DNA of 64,000 bases, taken from contig DATGIL010000056.1 in NCBI GenBank assembly GCA_035295745.1, forward strand, positions 124,001 through 188,000, in the 5' to 3' direction. The position numbers and the translations under genes are program-made. The notes under the pieces were generated by a model. That model ran no database searches. It saw only the letters and a program-made list of their open reading frames with translations, and was not told the origin of the DNA. Each line of letters begins with the position of its first letter. Position 1 is the stretch's first letter. Below are positions 44,644 through 54,900 of this stretch, piece after piece. The DNA is from JAIQFL01 sp035295745 (GTDB taxonomy: Bacteria; Acidobacteriota; Terriglobia; Bryobacterales; Bryobacteraceae).

Positions 44644-46763
44644 CACCCATTGACGAAGCCTCGCAGCCAATCGACGAGGACATGCGCCTTGTCGAGCGAA
44701 TCTGCTTCTACCGAAAGACGGAGCACGGGCTCCGTGCCGGAGAATCGCAAGAGCGCCCAGTTGTCGTGCTCCAGATAGAGCTTCGTGCCGTCCATGTGCG
44801 AGATCCGGACCACGCGATACGGCCCGATGCTTTCCGCCGGTGCCTCACGCAGCCTCCGTGGGACCACGATCTTCATCTCGGGAGTCGCGTGTATGCTCTC
44901 CTCCACCGCGTAGAGCCGGCCCGTCAAGCTGTAGACGCGGTCCAGCAATTGCGAGATCTTCTTGCCCGTGCGCGCGAGCATCTCCACCACCAGCGCCGAT
45001 GCGAAAATTCCGTCCTTGCCCAGAATATGACCGCGAATCGTCAGGCCCCCCGAGGATTCTCCGCCGAGAAGCGCGGAATGTTCCTGCATCGCCGCGACAA
45101 TGTGTTTGAAGCCGACCGGCACTTCATAACTCTCCTCGTCCATGGCATGCGCCAGGCGATCCAGGAGGTGGCTGGTCGAAAGATTCCGCACCACGCCGCC
45201 GCGTTCGCCGCGCACCTCGTGCATATACCAATAGAGCAGCAGCAGGACGTCGTTGATCGAGATATACTCACCGCGCTCATCGACGATCGCGATGCGGTCG
45301 GCGTCACCATCCATCGCGAGGCCGAGGTCGTAGCCGTCGTCTCGCATGGACGAAGTGAGCAGGCGCAGCGCTTCGGGATTGGGAGCGGGCGACCGTCCGC
45401 CGAACAACGGATTGTGGCGCTCGTGAATGAAGGTCACGCGGCAGCGCGCCTCTGTGAGCACCGTGCCGAGCGTGAGTTGCCCCACTCCGTACATCGGGTC
45501 GACAATCACCTTTAGCCCGGCTTCGCGGATGGCCGCGAGGTCGATCAACGCTTCGACAGCGTCCACATACTGGTTGGTGTAATCGCGGCGCTTCACGATC
45601 CCGGCTTCGAGCGCGATGTCGAGATCCAGCTTGATCACCTCATGCGGCGTCAGGCGATTGGTTTCGGCCTCGATCTGGCGGGTCTCGTGGTCCAGCAGGA
45701 GCGATCCGTCGCAGCGGAACACTTTCAGGCCATTCCATTCGGGCGGATTGTGGCTGGCGGTGAAGGCCAGCCCGTATGCCGATCCCTCCGCGGCAGTAGC
45801 ATAGGTGATCAGAGGCGTAGGAACGCCCTCGGTCAGCAGGATGGTGGGGATGTTGTTGCCGGCAAAGACTTCCGCCGCCGCCTCGCCCGCCTGCTGGGAG
45901 AGAAACCGCCGGTCGTAGCCGACCAGCACACCGCGGTTCTCGTGGCCCTGGCGCGTCATTTCGTTGGCCAGCGCCTGGCAGAGCCGGCGAACGTTGTGCA
46001 TGGTGAAGCCTTCGCCGATGATGGCCCGCCACCCGCCGGTGCCGAAGGTCACCAGGTTCTGCTCCTCCTGGCGGCGTGGCCGGAGCAGGCGCTTCTGGAG
46101 AATGAACTCGGCGTGGGTCAAGTCCTCCGGGCTGTTGATTCCCTGCACTTCGTCCTGATCGTACAGGCGATAGCTTTCCACCTCGAGCCGCGAACGAATG
46201 AGCTGATGGACGGCATCCGTGAAGCGGTTGGTGGACGGCAGCGCGATGGCGGGCCCGACGCGCAACACGTACGCGCCGACATTCAACTCCTGGATCTGGC
46301 GAACCGAGGCCGAGGCTTCGGTATCTTCGATGATGTCGATGATGCGGCCGGCGTTATCCCGGATGATGCGGCCGTAGGGCAGCGAGCGGTCCACGATGGC
46401 CGTGAGCAGCGTGAGGTGCGCCTTTCGCAGGCGGTGGCGGTTCAGCAATCCGCGAATCGAATCGGGCCGGAAGAGGGGCGTGTCGCCGTAGAGAATCAGC
46501 AGATTTCCTTGGAATTCCGGCATTGCGGCGAGGGCCTGCCGCACGGCGTGTCCGGTGCCCAACTGCTGCTCCTGGGCGACGTAATGGAAGCGCGGCCCGA
46601 GGTGTTCTCTTACTTCCCCCTGGCGATCTCCGGTGACGACGTAGATCTCCTCCGCGGGCGCCACTTCGAGCGCATTCTGAACGACGCAGTCCAGCACGGT
46701 CTGCTCTCCGAGCCTCCTCAGCAGGAGATCTCCGTTAGCCGCCGCTAATACTATGACCCGCAC
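44643..46763 (-). CDS. Nucleotidyltransferase-hexosephosphate mutase fusion protein
   Basis: A 706-residue protein. Residues 1-225 resemble a GlmU-type nucleotidyltransferase domain (QLGTGHA 67-73, LYGDTP 91-96, SLPYGRIIRD), but the usual LAAGxGTRM loop is LAAANGDLLL, without the second glycines and with no KxL lysine. Residues 235-706 are an alpha-D-phosphohexomutase: FTASHNPPEWNG with phospho-Ser337, DGDADR at 485-490 (metal), GGESSGG (sugar) and RFSGTEPVLRL (phosphate). It would convert a hexosamine-1-phosphate to the 6-phosphate, or with a working N-domain make UDP-sugar. It overlaps the MFS gene by 29 bases. Confidence 0.9.
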   Translation of the reverse strand: MRVIVLAAANGDLLLRRLGEQTVLDCVVQNALEVAPAEEIYVVTGDRQGEVREHLGPRFHYVAQEQQLGTGHAVRQALAAMPEFQGNLLILYGDTPLFRPDSIRGLLNRHRLRKAHLTLLTAIVDRSLPYGRIIRDNAGRIIDIIEDTEASASVRQIQELNVGAYVLRVGPAIALPSTNRFTDAVHQLIRSRLEVESYRLYDQDEVQGINSPEDLTHAEFILQKRLLRPRRQEEQNLVTFGTGGWRAIIGEGFTMHNVRRLCQALANEMTRQGHENRGVLVGYDRRFLSQQAGEAAAEVFAGNNIPTILLTEGVPTPLITYATAAEGSAYGLAFTASHNPPEWNGLKVFRCDGSLLLDHETRQIEAETNRLTPHEVIKLDLDIALEAGIVKRRDYTNQYVDAVEALIDLAAIREAGLKVIVDPMYGVGQLTLGTVLTEARCRVTFIHERHNPLFGGRSPAPNPEALRLLTSSMRDDGYDLGLAMDGDADRIAIVDERGEYISINDVLLLLYWYMHEVRGERGGVVRNLSTSHLLDRLAHAMDEESYEVPVGFKHIVAAMQEHSALLGGESSGGLTIRGHILGKDGIFASALVVEMLARTGKKISQLLDRVYSLTGRLYAVEESIHATPEMKIVVPRRLREAPAESIGPYRVVRISHMDGTKLYLEHDNWALLRFSGTEPVLRLSVEADSLDKAHVLVDWLRGFVNG

Positions 46764-48042
46764 AAATGCTCCTGTCTTCCGGTTCTTTCGGCTGTTCCTG
46801 GCGCCTGCCCACCGGGATGAATCGCGACAGAATCATCGCCGGTATCGACGAGAGCAGCACCCAGATAAAGAAGCGGCGATACCCCACCGCCATCTGGATC
46901 TTACCGCTCACCGTTCCCGGGATCATCAACCCCAGATTCATGAGCGAGTTGGCGAAGGCGTAGTGGGCTGTCTGGTATTTTCCGGGAGCGATCTCCTGCA
47001 TCATCAGCAGGATCACGCCTACAAATCCGAACCCGTAGCCGAACATCTCCACACTGAGCGCCGACGCGATCCACACCTGGCCTGTAGGAAGCGCCGTACT
47101 GAGATAAACGTACGCCAGGTTGGGGAGATTCATGACGCAGATGAGCGGCAGCAGCGCACGCTTCAGTCCCAGCCAGGAAGTGAAATATCCCCCAAGGACG
47201 CTGCCGGCGATAAACGCTACCGTCCCGAACGTGCCGTAAATCGTGCCGAACTGGTCGGTGGTGAGCCCCAACCCGCCCGCCGATCGATGGTCGACGAGAA
47301 ACAGTGGACCGATCCTTACCACCTGCCCCTCGCCGGCGCGGTACAGAAGGATGAAGAGGAGCAACAGGTAGATGTTCGGCTTGCGAAGGAACGTCACGAC
47401 CACGTCCCAGAAGGTTACATTGGACTGGGCAACCTGCTGACCCGCTCCGCCTCCATCCGGGGGCAGCATGCGCCAATGGTACAGGCTCAGGGACATCAAC
47501 ATTACCCCCATGGTCCCGAAGATGGCCATCCAGGCGTGGGGTACGTCGGTGCGCGTCTCCAGGTATCCGGCCAGGATGATGAGGCCGCCTTGCGAGACGA
47601 ATCGCGCCACGTTATAGAACCCACCCTGCCAGCCGGTATAGGCGGCTTGTTCTTTGGGGGAGAGGCTGGCAATGTAAAGTCCATCGGCCGCGATGTCATG
47701 CGTCGAGGAGCAGAACGCCACCACCACAAACAACGCCAGGGTGTAGCGGAAGTAGCCGGCGAGGGGAAGGCACAGGGCGATCAGGCCGAGGCTGAGGCCG
47801 GCCGCCAACTGCAGGTAAACAACAATGAGCCGCCGGCTCCTGACCATCTCGAGCAGCGGGCTCCAGAGCGGCTTGAGCGACCAGGGCAGCAGCAGCCAAC
47901 TGGTGTAGAGGGCGATCACGTCGTTGGCCATCCCCATGCGCTTATAAAGGATGCCGGCGATGAGGGAAATCGCGAAGAAGGGCACGCCCTCCGCGAAGTA
48001 GAGCGTGGGCACCCAACGCGCGGGATGTGGCTTTCCAGTCAC
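46735..48042 (-). CDS. MFS transporter, AmpG-like
   Basis: A 435-residue membrane protein with 12 predicted helices starting at WVPTLYFAEGVPFFAISLIAG. Residues such as ILYKRMGMANDVIALYTSWLLLPWSLKPLWSPL match AmpG-type muropeptide or sugar permeases. A long loop occurs near residue 205. It is the first gene of the operon with the mutase fusion and GH94 phosphorylase. The operon and fold suggest import of amino-sugar oligosaccharides (chitobiose, muropeptides). Confidence 0.9.
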   Translation of the reverse strand: MTGKPHPARWVPTLYFAEGVPFFAISLIAGILYKRMGMANDVIALYTSWLLLPWSLKPLWSPLLEMVRSRRLIVVYLQLAAGLSLGLIALCLPLAGYFRYTLALFVVVAFCSSTHDIAADGLYIASLSPKEQAAYTGWQGGFYNVARFVSQGGLIILAGYLETRTDVPHAWMAIFGTMGVMLMSLSLYHWRMLPPDGGGAGQQVAQSNVTFWDVVVTFLRKPNIYLLLLFILLYRAGEGQVVRIGPLFLVDHRSAGGLGLTTDQFGTIYGTFGTVAFIAGSVLGGYFTSWLGLKRALLPLICVMNLPNLAYVYLSTALPTGQVWIASALSVEMFGYGFGFVGVILLMMQEIAPGKYQTAHYAFANSLMNLGLMIPGTVSGKIQMAVGYRRFFIWVLLSSIPAMILSRFIPVGRRQEQPKEPEDRSICAGHSISGG

Positions 48043-48295
48043 GACATCCCGAGCCTACGCCGCACTTGCCGCCGCGTCTAGTTCGGAACGGTTGCCAGGG
48101 TTCGCAACCAGCATCGAACATATTGAAACAAGGCACGTTCGATGGGGTTACGAACGTCTCGTAACAATCCCACAACGGTTGTGAACTAGACACCGAAGCG
48201 GGGCAGGCACACTATCGTCGGTGAAGTGAAAAATCGATGGTTTGGGCAGGCAGCGCGAGCGCCGCTCGGCTCAAGCAAGGGGTCTAGAGGTGAAT

Positions 48296-51200
48296 ATGAA
48301 GAGACAGGAATTCCACTTACCGACCCGACTCGGGGTCGCGTTAATTCTGGTAACGGCGCTGCTCGCCGCTATGGCGCAGATCGGTTTTGCCCAGGAGGTG
48401 ACCGGCGCCATTACAGGCAAGATCACCGATCCTTCCGGCGGCGCCATTCCCGGCGCCGCAGTGAACGCCAAGGACATGGATCATGGTACGGTCTGGAAGG
48501 CCGAGACCAATGAGGAAGGTCTTTACAACTTGCCACGTTTGCCGATTGGCCGGTACGAAGTCCGGGTGGAGGCAGGCGGGTTTCAGACCGCTGTCCACAC
48601 AGCCTTCAATCTGGAACTGAACCAGACTGCCAAGATCGATATCGTCATGACGCTCGGCCAAGTGTCGCAGAGCGTAGAGGTTTCCGGCGCGGCTCCGGTT
48701 CTGCAAACGCAGACCACCGAGTTGGGCAACGTCATGGACGCCCACTCCATTGGCAGCCTGCCGCTCGAAACTCGCAATTACAATCAACTGGCGCTCCTCA
48801 TGCCAGGCGCGGTGGCCACCAGTCCCGGTTCCTTCAACACCGGCCAGAAGACCTTCAACTCCGGCCGCCCGAATATCAACGGCAACCGTGAGCAGGCCAA
48901 CTACTACGTCCTCGATGGAATGGACAACAACGAGTTCGTCGACAATAACGTCGCCTACTCGCCGAATATCGACGCCATCCAGGAATTCAACGTGATCACC
49001 AACAATCCCAGCGCGGAGTTCGGCCATTTTCTGGGCGGTGTGATCAACGTCAGCACGAAGTCCGGGACCAACCAATTTCACGGCAATCTGTTTGAGTACC
49101 TGCGCAACGACTTCTTCAATGCCAACGAATGGTCGCGAAATTTCAACGGTCTGCCGACGCAGCGGCAGCGCTGGAACGAATTCGGCGGCACGGTGGGCGG
49201 ACCCATCAAGAAGGACAAGCTCTTCTTCTTCGCCGACTACCAGGGGTCGCGCTTCGACACTCCCGCCAGCGCGCAAACGATCACGACCTTCACGTCACAG
49301 CAGTCCACCGGCAATTTCTCGGACATCCCGGGCCTTCAATTGCACTATCCCGGCACCACAGTCGCGATGCCTGCGGATTTGACCAAGGCCACGATCTGCG
49401 GCGCGGGCCAGGTGATGGGCTCGGCTCCCTGCATCAAGGGACTCAGTCCCACAGCGCTGAAAGTTTTGCAGGCTCTTCCCAAGGCGACGCGTCCGGGCCT
49501 GATCAACAACGCCGACAACACGCAGCAGACCTACACCCACGGGAACCAGGGCGACATCAAGGCCGATTGGACCCCTACCGACAAGGACCACATCTTTGCG
49601 CGGTATACCCAGCAGCACATCGAACAGCCCACCATCAACAGCCAGCCCCTGCTGTACAGCGGCAGTGGCAACAACCTCTTCCCGCTGCAGAGCGCGGTGC
49701 TCGATCACACCCGGACCATCAGCTCGCACCTGCTGAACGATTTCCGTGTGGGCTTCAACTACTATCCGGCCGAGGCCAACACCCAAGCGGCATCGTCCAG
49801 CGCTGGGGCAGGCCTGATTCCCGGGCAGCCGACCGCGTTTCTGCCCGGCATGTATTTTGCGGGGTCTCCCGTGGGCGGCGGCCAGAACGGCCCGTTCCCG
49901 TTTGGCACCACCGATTCGCCGGAGGTCTTTCACCAGACCGCCATCCAGGTATCCGATACCGCGATCTTCAGCCGTGGCCTCCACACCTTCAAGTTCGGGT
50001 TCCAGTTGCAGCGCTATCGCAATAACTACATCCCGGCCACCAGCAACGACGGCGCGGCCGGCCAGATCGGCTTCAGCGGCCAGTACACCGGCAATGCGGA
50101 AACGGACTTCCTGCTGGGCCTGCCTTCGTACATGGCCTACGGTCAGGGATTCGCGGGAACCGTCGGACAGCGCAACGACGCAATCGGCGCGTTCTTCCAG
50201 GACGACTGGCGGGTGACTCCGCGTTTGACCGTCAATCTGGGCCTGCGATGGCAGGTGTTCACTCCGATTTACGAAGTGCACGACCGTATGACGAATTTCG
50301 GCGAGTACACCGGGCAGATCGAACTCGCGGGACAGAACGGCAACAGTCGCGCGCTGTACAACCAATACAACGGCATCGCCAACTTCCTGCCGCGTCTGGG
50401 AATCGCCTGGACTCCGTGGGGCGACAAGACCGTCATTCGCGCAGCGTTCAGCCGGTCGAGCTTCTGGGAGGGCACCGGCGAGTACAACCGGCTCGCGACC
50501 AACGCTCCGTGGAATGTCGACCTGGTTGGCACGTTCGGCTCGGGTACGAATGGATCGATTCCCGCCAACCAGGTGACCCTCGATCAGGGATTCGGCGGGC
50601 TCGGCGCAGCTTCGGGCGGCGTGCCGTGCAACGTCACCACCGTGACTTCCGTTCCGGCCTCCTGCTTCGCGGGCGTAAGAATCCACGCCACCGATCCGAA
50701 TTACCGGCCGGCGGTCTCCAATCAGTGGAACCTCACGTTGCAACGGCAGGTGACTAACTCGCTGACACTGCAGGCGGCATACGTCGGACAGCATACCGAC
50801 CACATGGCGGCCATCTACAACATGGGACAGAACGTCTTGTTCCCCGACGGCACCAGCATTCCAGGACCGTACCTTTCAGGCAATTCCGCCTTGAAGAACA
50901 TCGGGACCGGACAGCAGAGACTGAATACCTCGACGGGAATTCAGAACTACGATGCGCTCCAGTTGACCGCGCAACAGCGGCTGAGCCGGGGCCTCTCTTT
51001 CCAGTTCAACTACACCTGGCAGAAGTGCCTGACCAACAACCAGGGCTACTACGGACGATACGGCGACGCGCAGGCGAGCCAGGCCAGCGCCGACGTCTCG
51101 TTCCAGGAGTATGTCTACAACACGCGCCTGGATTATGGACTCTGCGATCGCGACGTGACCAGCGTCTTCACCGGGTACCTGAACTACGATCTGCCATTCG

Positions 51201-51784
51201 GCCACGACCGCACGTTCGGCAAGAGTGCCAGCAAGGCGGTCAACGCGATTGCAGGCGATTGGCAGGTGAGCTCGATCCTGACCTTCCATGGCGGCTTCCC
51301 GATCTCCATGCTCGACTATTCGGCTGACCCGACCGGCGCGTATTTCCAGCCGCGTCCGGACTGCTTGTCTTCGGCAGCGGCCACGCCTTTTAAGAATTAT
51401 GAAGGCGGCGGCTACATCTGGTTCGATCCGACCACCATGCGCGATCCGGCGCCGGGCAAGCTCGGCAATTGCCCGATTTCGTCGGAGCGCGGACCGGGAT
51501 TGCGCCAGGTCGATTTGAGTCTCTCGAAGAAGTTCCGCATCACGGAGCGGCAGAGTGTCGAGTTCCGATTCGATGCGATCAATGCCTTCAACTCGCCAAT
51601 CTTCACGGTACAGGGCTACCAGATCGACATCTTCTCGAACGCATACTCGCTGATGACGCCGAGCGGCGGCGCATGCACGTCGAGCAGCGCCAATTGCGTG
51701 CGCAATCCGAGCGCGCTGACAGGGGTGGTGAACTCTTCGTTAGGCGCTCGCAACTTGCAATTTGCGCTGAAGTACACGTTCTAG
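48296..51784 (+). CDS. Oar-like TonB-dependent outer membrane receptor
   Basis: The ATG at 48296 has an AGAGG ribosome site about six bases upstream and gives 1162 residues; the frame continues upstream to 48242. A signal peptide (residues 1-33) ends at GFAQ. A carboxypeptidase-regulatory-like domain follows (TGKITDPSGGAIPGAAVN), then the plug (YNQLALLMPG, QANYYVLDGMDNNEF) and a long barrel ending FALKYTF with a terminal aromatic. Such proteins import large substrates or adhere to surfaces in Acidobacteria. It is divergent from the sugar operon and could serve it, although the family often has no known substrate. Confidence 0.92.
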   Translation: MKRQEFHLPTRLGVALILVTALLAAMAQIGFAQEVTGAITGKITDPSGGAIPGAAVNAKDMDHGTVWKAETNEEGLYNLPRLPIGRYEVRVEAGGFQTAVHTAFNLELNQTAKIDIVMTLGQVSQSVEVSGAAPVLQTQTTELGNVMDAHSIGSLPLETRNYNQLALLMPGAVATSPGSFNTGQKTFNSGRPNINGNREQANYYVLDGMDNNEFVDNNVAYSPNIDAIQEFNVITNNPSAEFGHFLGGVINVSTKSGTNQFHGNLFEYLRNDFFNANEWSRNFNGLPTQRQRWNEFGGTVGGPIKKDKLFFFADYQGSRFDTPASAQTITTFTSQQSTGNFSDIPGLQLHYPGTTVAMPADLTKATICGAGQVMGSAPCIKGLSPTALKVLQALPKATRPGLINNADNTQQTYTHGNQGDIKADWTPTDKDHIFARYTQQHIEQPTINSQPLLYSGSGNNLFPLQSAVLDHTRTISSHLLNDFRVGFNYYPAEANTQAASSSAGAGLIPGQPTAFLPGMYFAGSPVGGGQNGPFPFGTTDSPEVFHQTAIQVSDTAIFSRGLHTFKFGFQLQRYRNNYIPATSNDGAAGQIGFSGQYTGNAETDFLLGLPSYMAYGQGFAGTVGQRNDAIGAFFQDDWRVTPRLTVNLGLRWQVFTPIYEVHDRMTNFGEYTGQIELAGQNGNSRALYNQYNGIANFLPRLGIAWTPWGDKTVIRAAFSRSSFWEGTGEYNRLATNAPWNVDLVGTFGSGTNGSIPANQVTLDQGFGGLGAASGGVPCNVTTVTSVPASCFAGVRIHATDPNYRPAVSNQWNLTLQRQVTNSLTLQAAYVGQHTDHMAAIYNMGQNVLFPDGTSIPGPYLSGNSALKNIGTGQQRLNTSTGIQNYDALQLTAQQRLSRGLSFQFNYTWQKCLTNNQGYYGRYGDAQASQASADVSFQEYVYNTRLDYGLCDRDVTSVFTGYLNYDLPFGHDRTFGKSASKAVNAIAGDWQVSSILTFHGGFPISMLDYSADPTGAYFQPRPDCLSSAAATPFKNYEGGGYIWFDPTTMRDPAPGKLGNCPISSERGPGLRQVDLSLSKKFRITERQSVEFRFDAINAFNSPIFTVQGYQIDIFSNAYSLMTPSGGACTSSSANCVRNPSALTGVVNSSLGARNLQFALKYTF

Positions 51785-51807
51785 AAGTTGAGGTGTGGTG
51801 CGGTGGA

Positions 51808-51849
51808 GGGCCCCGGATTCATTACGAATTCCGGGGCTCTTCCTGTTTT
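51808..51849 (+). terminator. Rho-independent terminator of the TonB gene
   Basis: The sequence gggccccgga/loop/tccggggctc forms a 10-bp stem with one mismatch and a 12-base loop, followed by ttcctgtttt. It lies 23 bases after the TonB stop. The convergent gene begins at 51929, so the site may also limit read-through from the other side. Confidence 0.8.
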
Positions 51850-51928
51850 GTGGGGCGGGTGAAGACCCTTTCGGGCCCAAAACGGCTAGTGCGTAATGAG
51901 GCCGGTCAGTCGCACGTATGAGCGTTCG

Positions 51929-54900
51929 TCATTTCTGTTGAGACAGAAAGGCAATGAGTCGGTCGATTAGAGCTTTTAGTGCGGGGTCGCTGATCGGTTT
52001 CTTCTCCATTTCGATCGACACTTTGCCGTGATCCAGCTTGAACCTGATGTGAGTTTGCAGTGCCAGGATGGCGGCGGTGGCTACCGAAATGGTGGTCGTT
52101 GGATCCTGAAACTTCTGGGGTGCTGACTGGGCGTTCAGGACGTTGATCAGTTCGGCGTAGGTTGGGTCTTGGCCGAGGAGATCGAGAGCGGATCGTGCGA
52201 GATCGCCTTCAGTGGCTGGGGAGGTTGCCTCTCCGAATTCCCGTGTCAGCGCGCCTAGAAGGGCGGACTCAGGCGGGAGCTCGTCGGACTTAGGGCGGAG
52301 GCGCGCTTGCGCAATGGTCCGGAGGATGTAGATGGATGTTTCGTCGGTCATGATGGCTGGAAAGGGTCCGAGATTGGCTTCCTGCCAGATTCGTGTGAGG
52401 AGTTGCTGCTCTTGGGGAGAGGCTCGCTGGTGGGTTGTCAGAAAGTTTCTGGCTGTCGTGCGTGCGCTATGGTTATCGCGCACTTGCAGGAAGATTCTCG
52501 CGGCGTTGACAAGCCATCTGCCACTCTCCCCAAAACGGCCTCCGGTACCAGCGAGGATCGCGAGTTGATTATAGGAGGACGCAATGCCCCGCAAGTCCCC
52601 CAACTTCTCTCTGATCTTTACCGATTCCATAGAAAACTGCTGAGCATTTTGGAAATCCCCCTCCTGCACTTCGATCATTGCTAACTGATGATACGTACCG
52701 GCAACGGCTTGCAAGTCCTCCAGTTTGTTGAAGATGACTAGCGCCTCCTGGTACCAATCCCGTGCCTTCCCGAAATCCCGCTCCCTCAGGGCGATCATAC
52801 CCAATTGGTGATACGCACCTGCAACGCGCTGAAGATCGTTCAGCCTCTCCGAAATGGTAAGCGATTTTAGAGTCCACTCTCGAGCCTTCCCGAAATCCCC
52901 CTCACCCGCAGCGATCATTCCCAACTGGTGATAGGTACCAGCAAGGCCCGGCAGATCCCCCAGTTCCTCTTGGATGGGTAGCGATTTCAGATGCCACTCA
53001 CGAGCCTTCTCGAACTCCTGCTCCTGCTCCGCGATTACGCCCAACTGGTGATAGGTACGGGCGGCTCTGTACAAGTTCCCGAGCTTCTCCGAAATGGCCG
53101 CCGATTTGAGATACCGCTTTCGGGCCTTCTTGAACTCCCGCTCCTCCTGGGCGATCATCCCCAACTGGTGATACGCCGATGCTTCGAGTTCGGCAATATC
53201 CCTGGCGACCGCGTGCTCAACCAGTTGCTCGAACAAACGTGTGGCCTCGACAAAATTACGTGAGTTCTGCGCCCACACGGCAAGCGACTGCGTCAGAGCC
53301 ACGAAGGCATGATCCATCTTAAGATGCCGGGAACGTACCTGAGCGAAATGAATGCTGGGTCCGTGCCGAAGAAACGGCACGCGTTGCTCATGCCGCGGCT
53401 TATCTGCCGCAGAATTGGCAAGGTTCCCCATGACTTCCACGAATGCCCGCTGGCACGGCTCCGGCGCTTCACCACGCGACCGCAGGTAACTGGTGAGCAG
53501 CGGGTGCATCTCATAGACGCTTTTTCCTGCCTCGCGCATCAGCCCCGCAGCTTGAAGCGCCTCCATCAGACGGTCAATCCGCTGACGGCTCCACGCGGTG
53601 TCTACCTGCTTCGCCATATCCTCTAACATGCGAGCATGCAGGTACGCCTCGTGCAGTCCGACCAGACTCATAATCGGGCGCAGTTCCTCGTCCAATCCCT
53701 GTTCGACGAAGCGGAGTGTCCCGAATAATCGCTCCTGCTCGCCCTGCTCGGTCAGGCCGAGTTCCACAATGTTGTTCCGCAGGGCCTCCGTAATCTTCCT
53801 CGCCCCAGTCCTCTCCAGCTTCGGCAGCACCACCCGCATTGCCAGCGGATGTCCCGCCAACTGGGCCATCAGCTCGCTGAGTCCCGGATCGTCCCGGTTG
53901 ACTTTCAACCCGAGATTCTCCAGGATCGTCTCGCAGTATTCCCAGCGCTCCTCCCGCTCCAGCCCTCGCAGTTCCACTTCGATGCGACGCGATGGGCCTA
54001 GCCACTGTTCGGGCGAGCGGCTGGTGACGATCACCTTACTCCGCAGTCCGCGGATACGATCCAGAAACCGGCCCAGTTCACCGCGGTCTTCGGCCTTCAG
54101 GTTTTGCACGGCCGATTCGAAGTTGTCCCACACCATCATCACGCGGAGTTGGCCAAGCGCCTCCCCTAGCACTTCGAGTTTGTTCTTCTCAAGCCGAAAC
54201 GTCTCTCCGTAGAAGATCTCGCCGGTGCGGTTGATCACGTACTCCGCCGAGTGGATTCCCCGAAAGTCGAACCACAAGGCCGCGTCCAGGCCGCCGGTCT
54301 GATCCAGCCAGCGCAGAAACCCGCGAGCCAGCGTAGTTTTGCCGACGCCTGCCAGCCCCTGGACCAGAATGCAGGGCGCTTCACGACGTAGTGCCCGCTC
54401 CATCCGCAATATCGCGCCATCGCGCCCAACAAAGTCGTACTCTTCGTGATGCTCGATGAGCTCTTGCGGCAGGCGCGACTGCCGCTTCTCCACCTTGGCT
54501 TGCCGCACGAAGCTGAAATCGCGCCAGTCCTGCTGGTAGACCACCGGCAGCAGCCAGTCCTCCAGTGGAAACAGCCCTCGCGCCGACATCCGCTTCGGAT
54601 TGGCCAGCATTTGCTGCCGACCGGCGCGTCCGGCCTCCACCATGCTCCCCGTTTCGAAGAGGCGGCGGTAGAACGCCGGTAAGAAAACTCGCGCTGCACT
54701 CACGTAGAGCGAGTAAGCCATGGCCACCACGCTGCGTGTTCCGCTTTGCAGCAGCGCCGTTGCCACCGAGGCGAACGCGTCCACCGCTTCGGCATCCATC
54801 GCGGCACCTTGGCAGGCATTCAGCACGGCCGCCGGAACGGCATACTCGCGCAGCAAGGCGCTGAGCTCGCGCGCCGCTTTCGGGTCCGGCTCGCCGTTAG

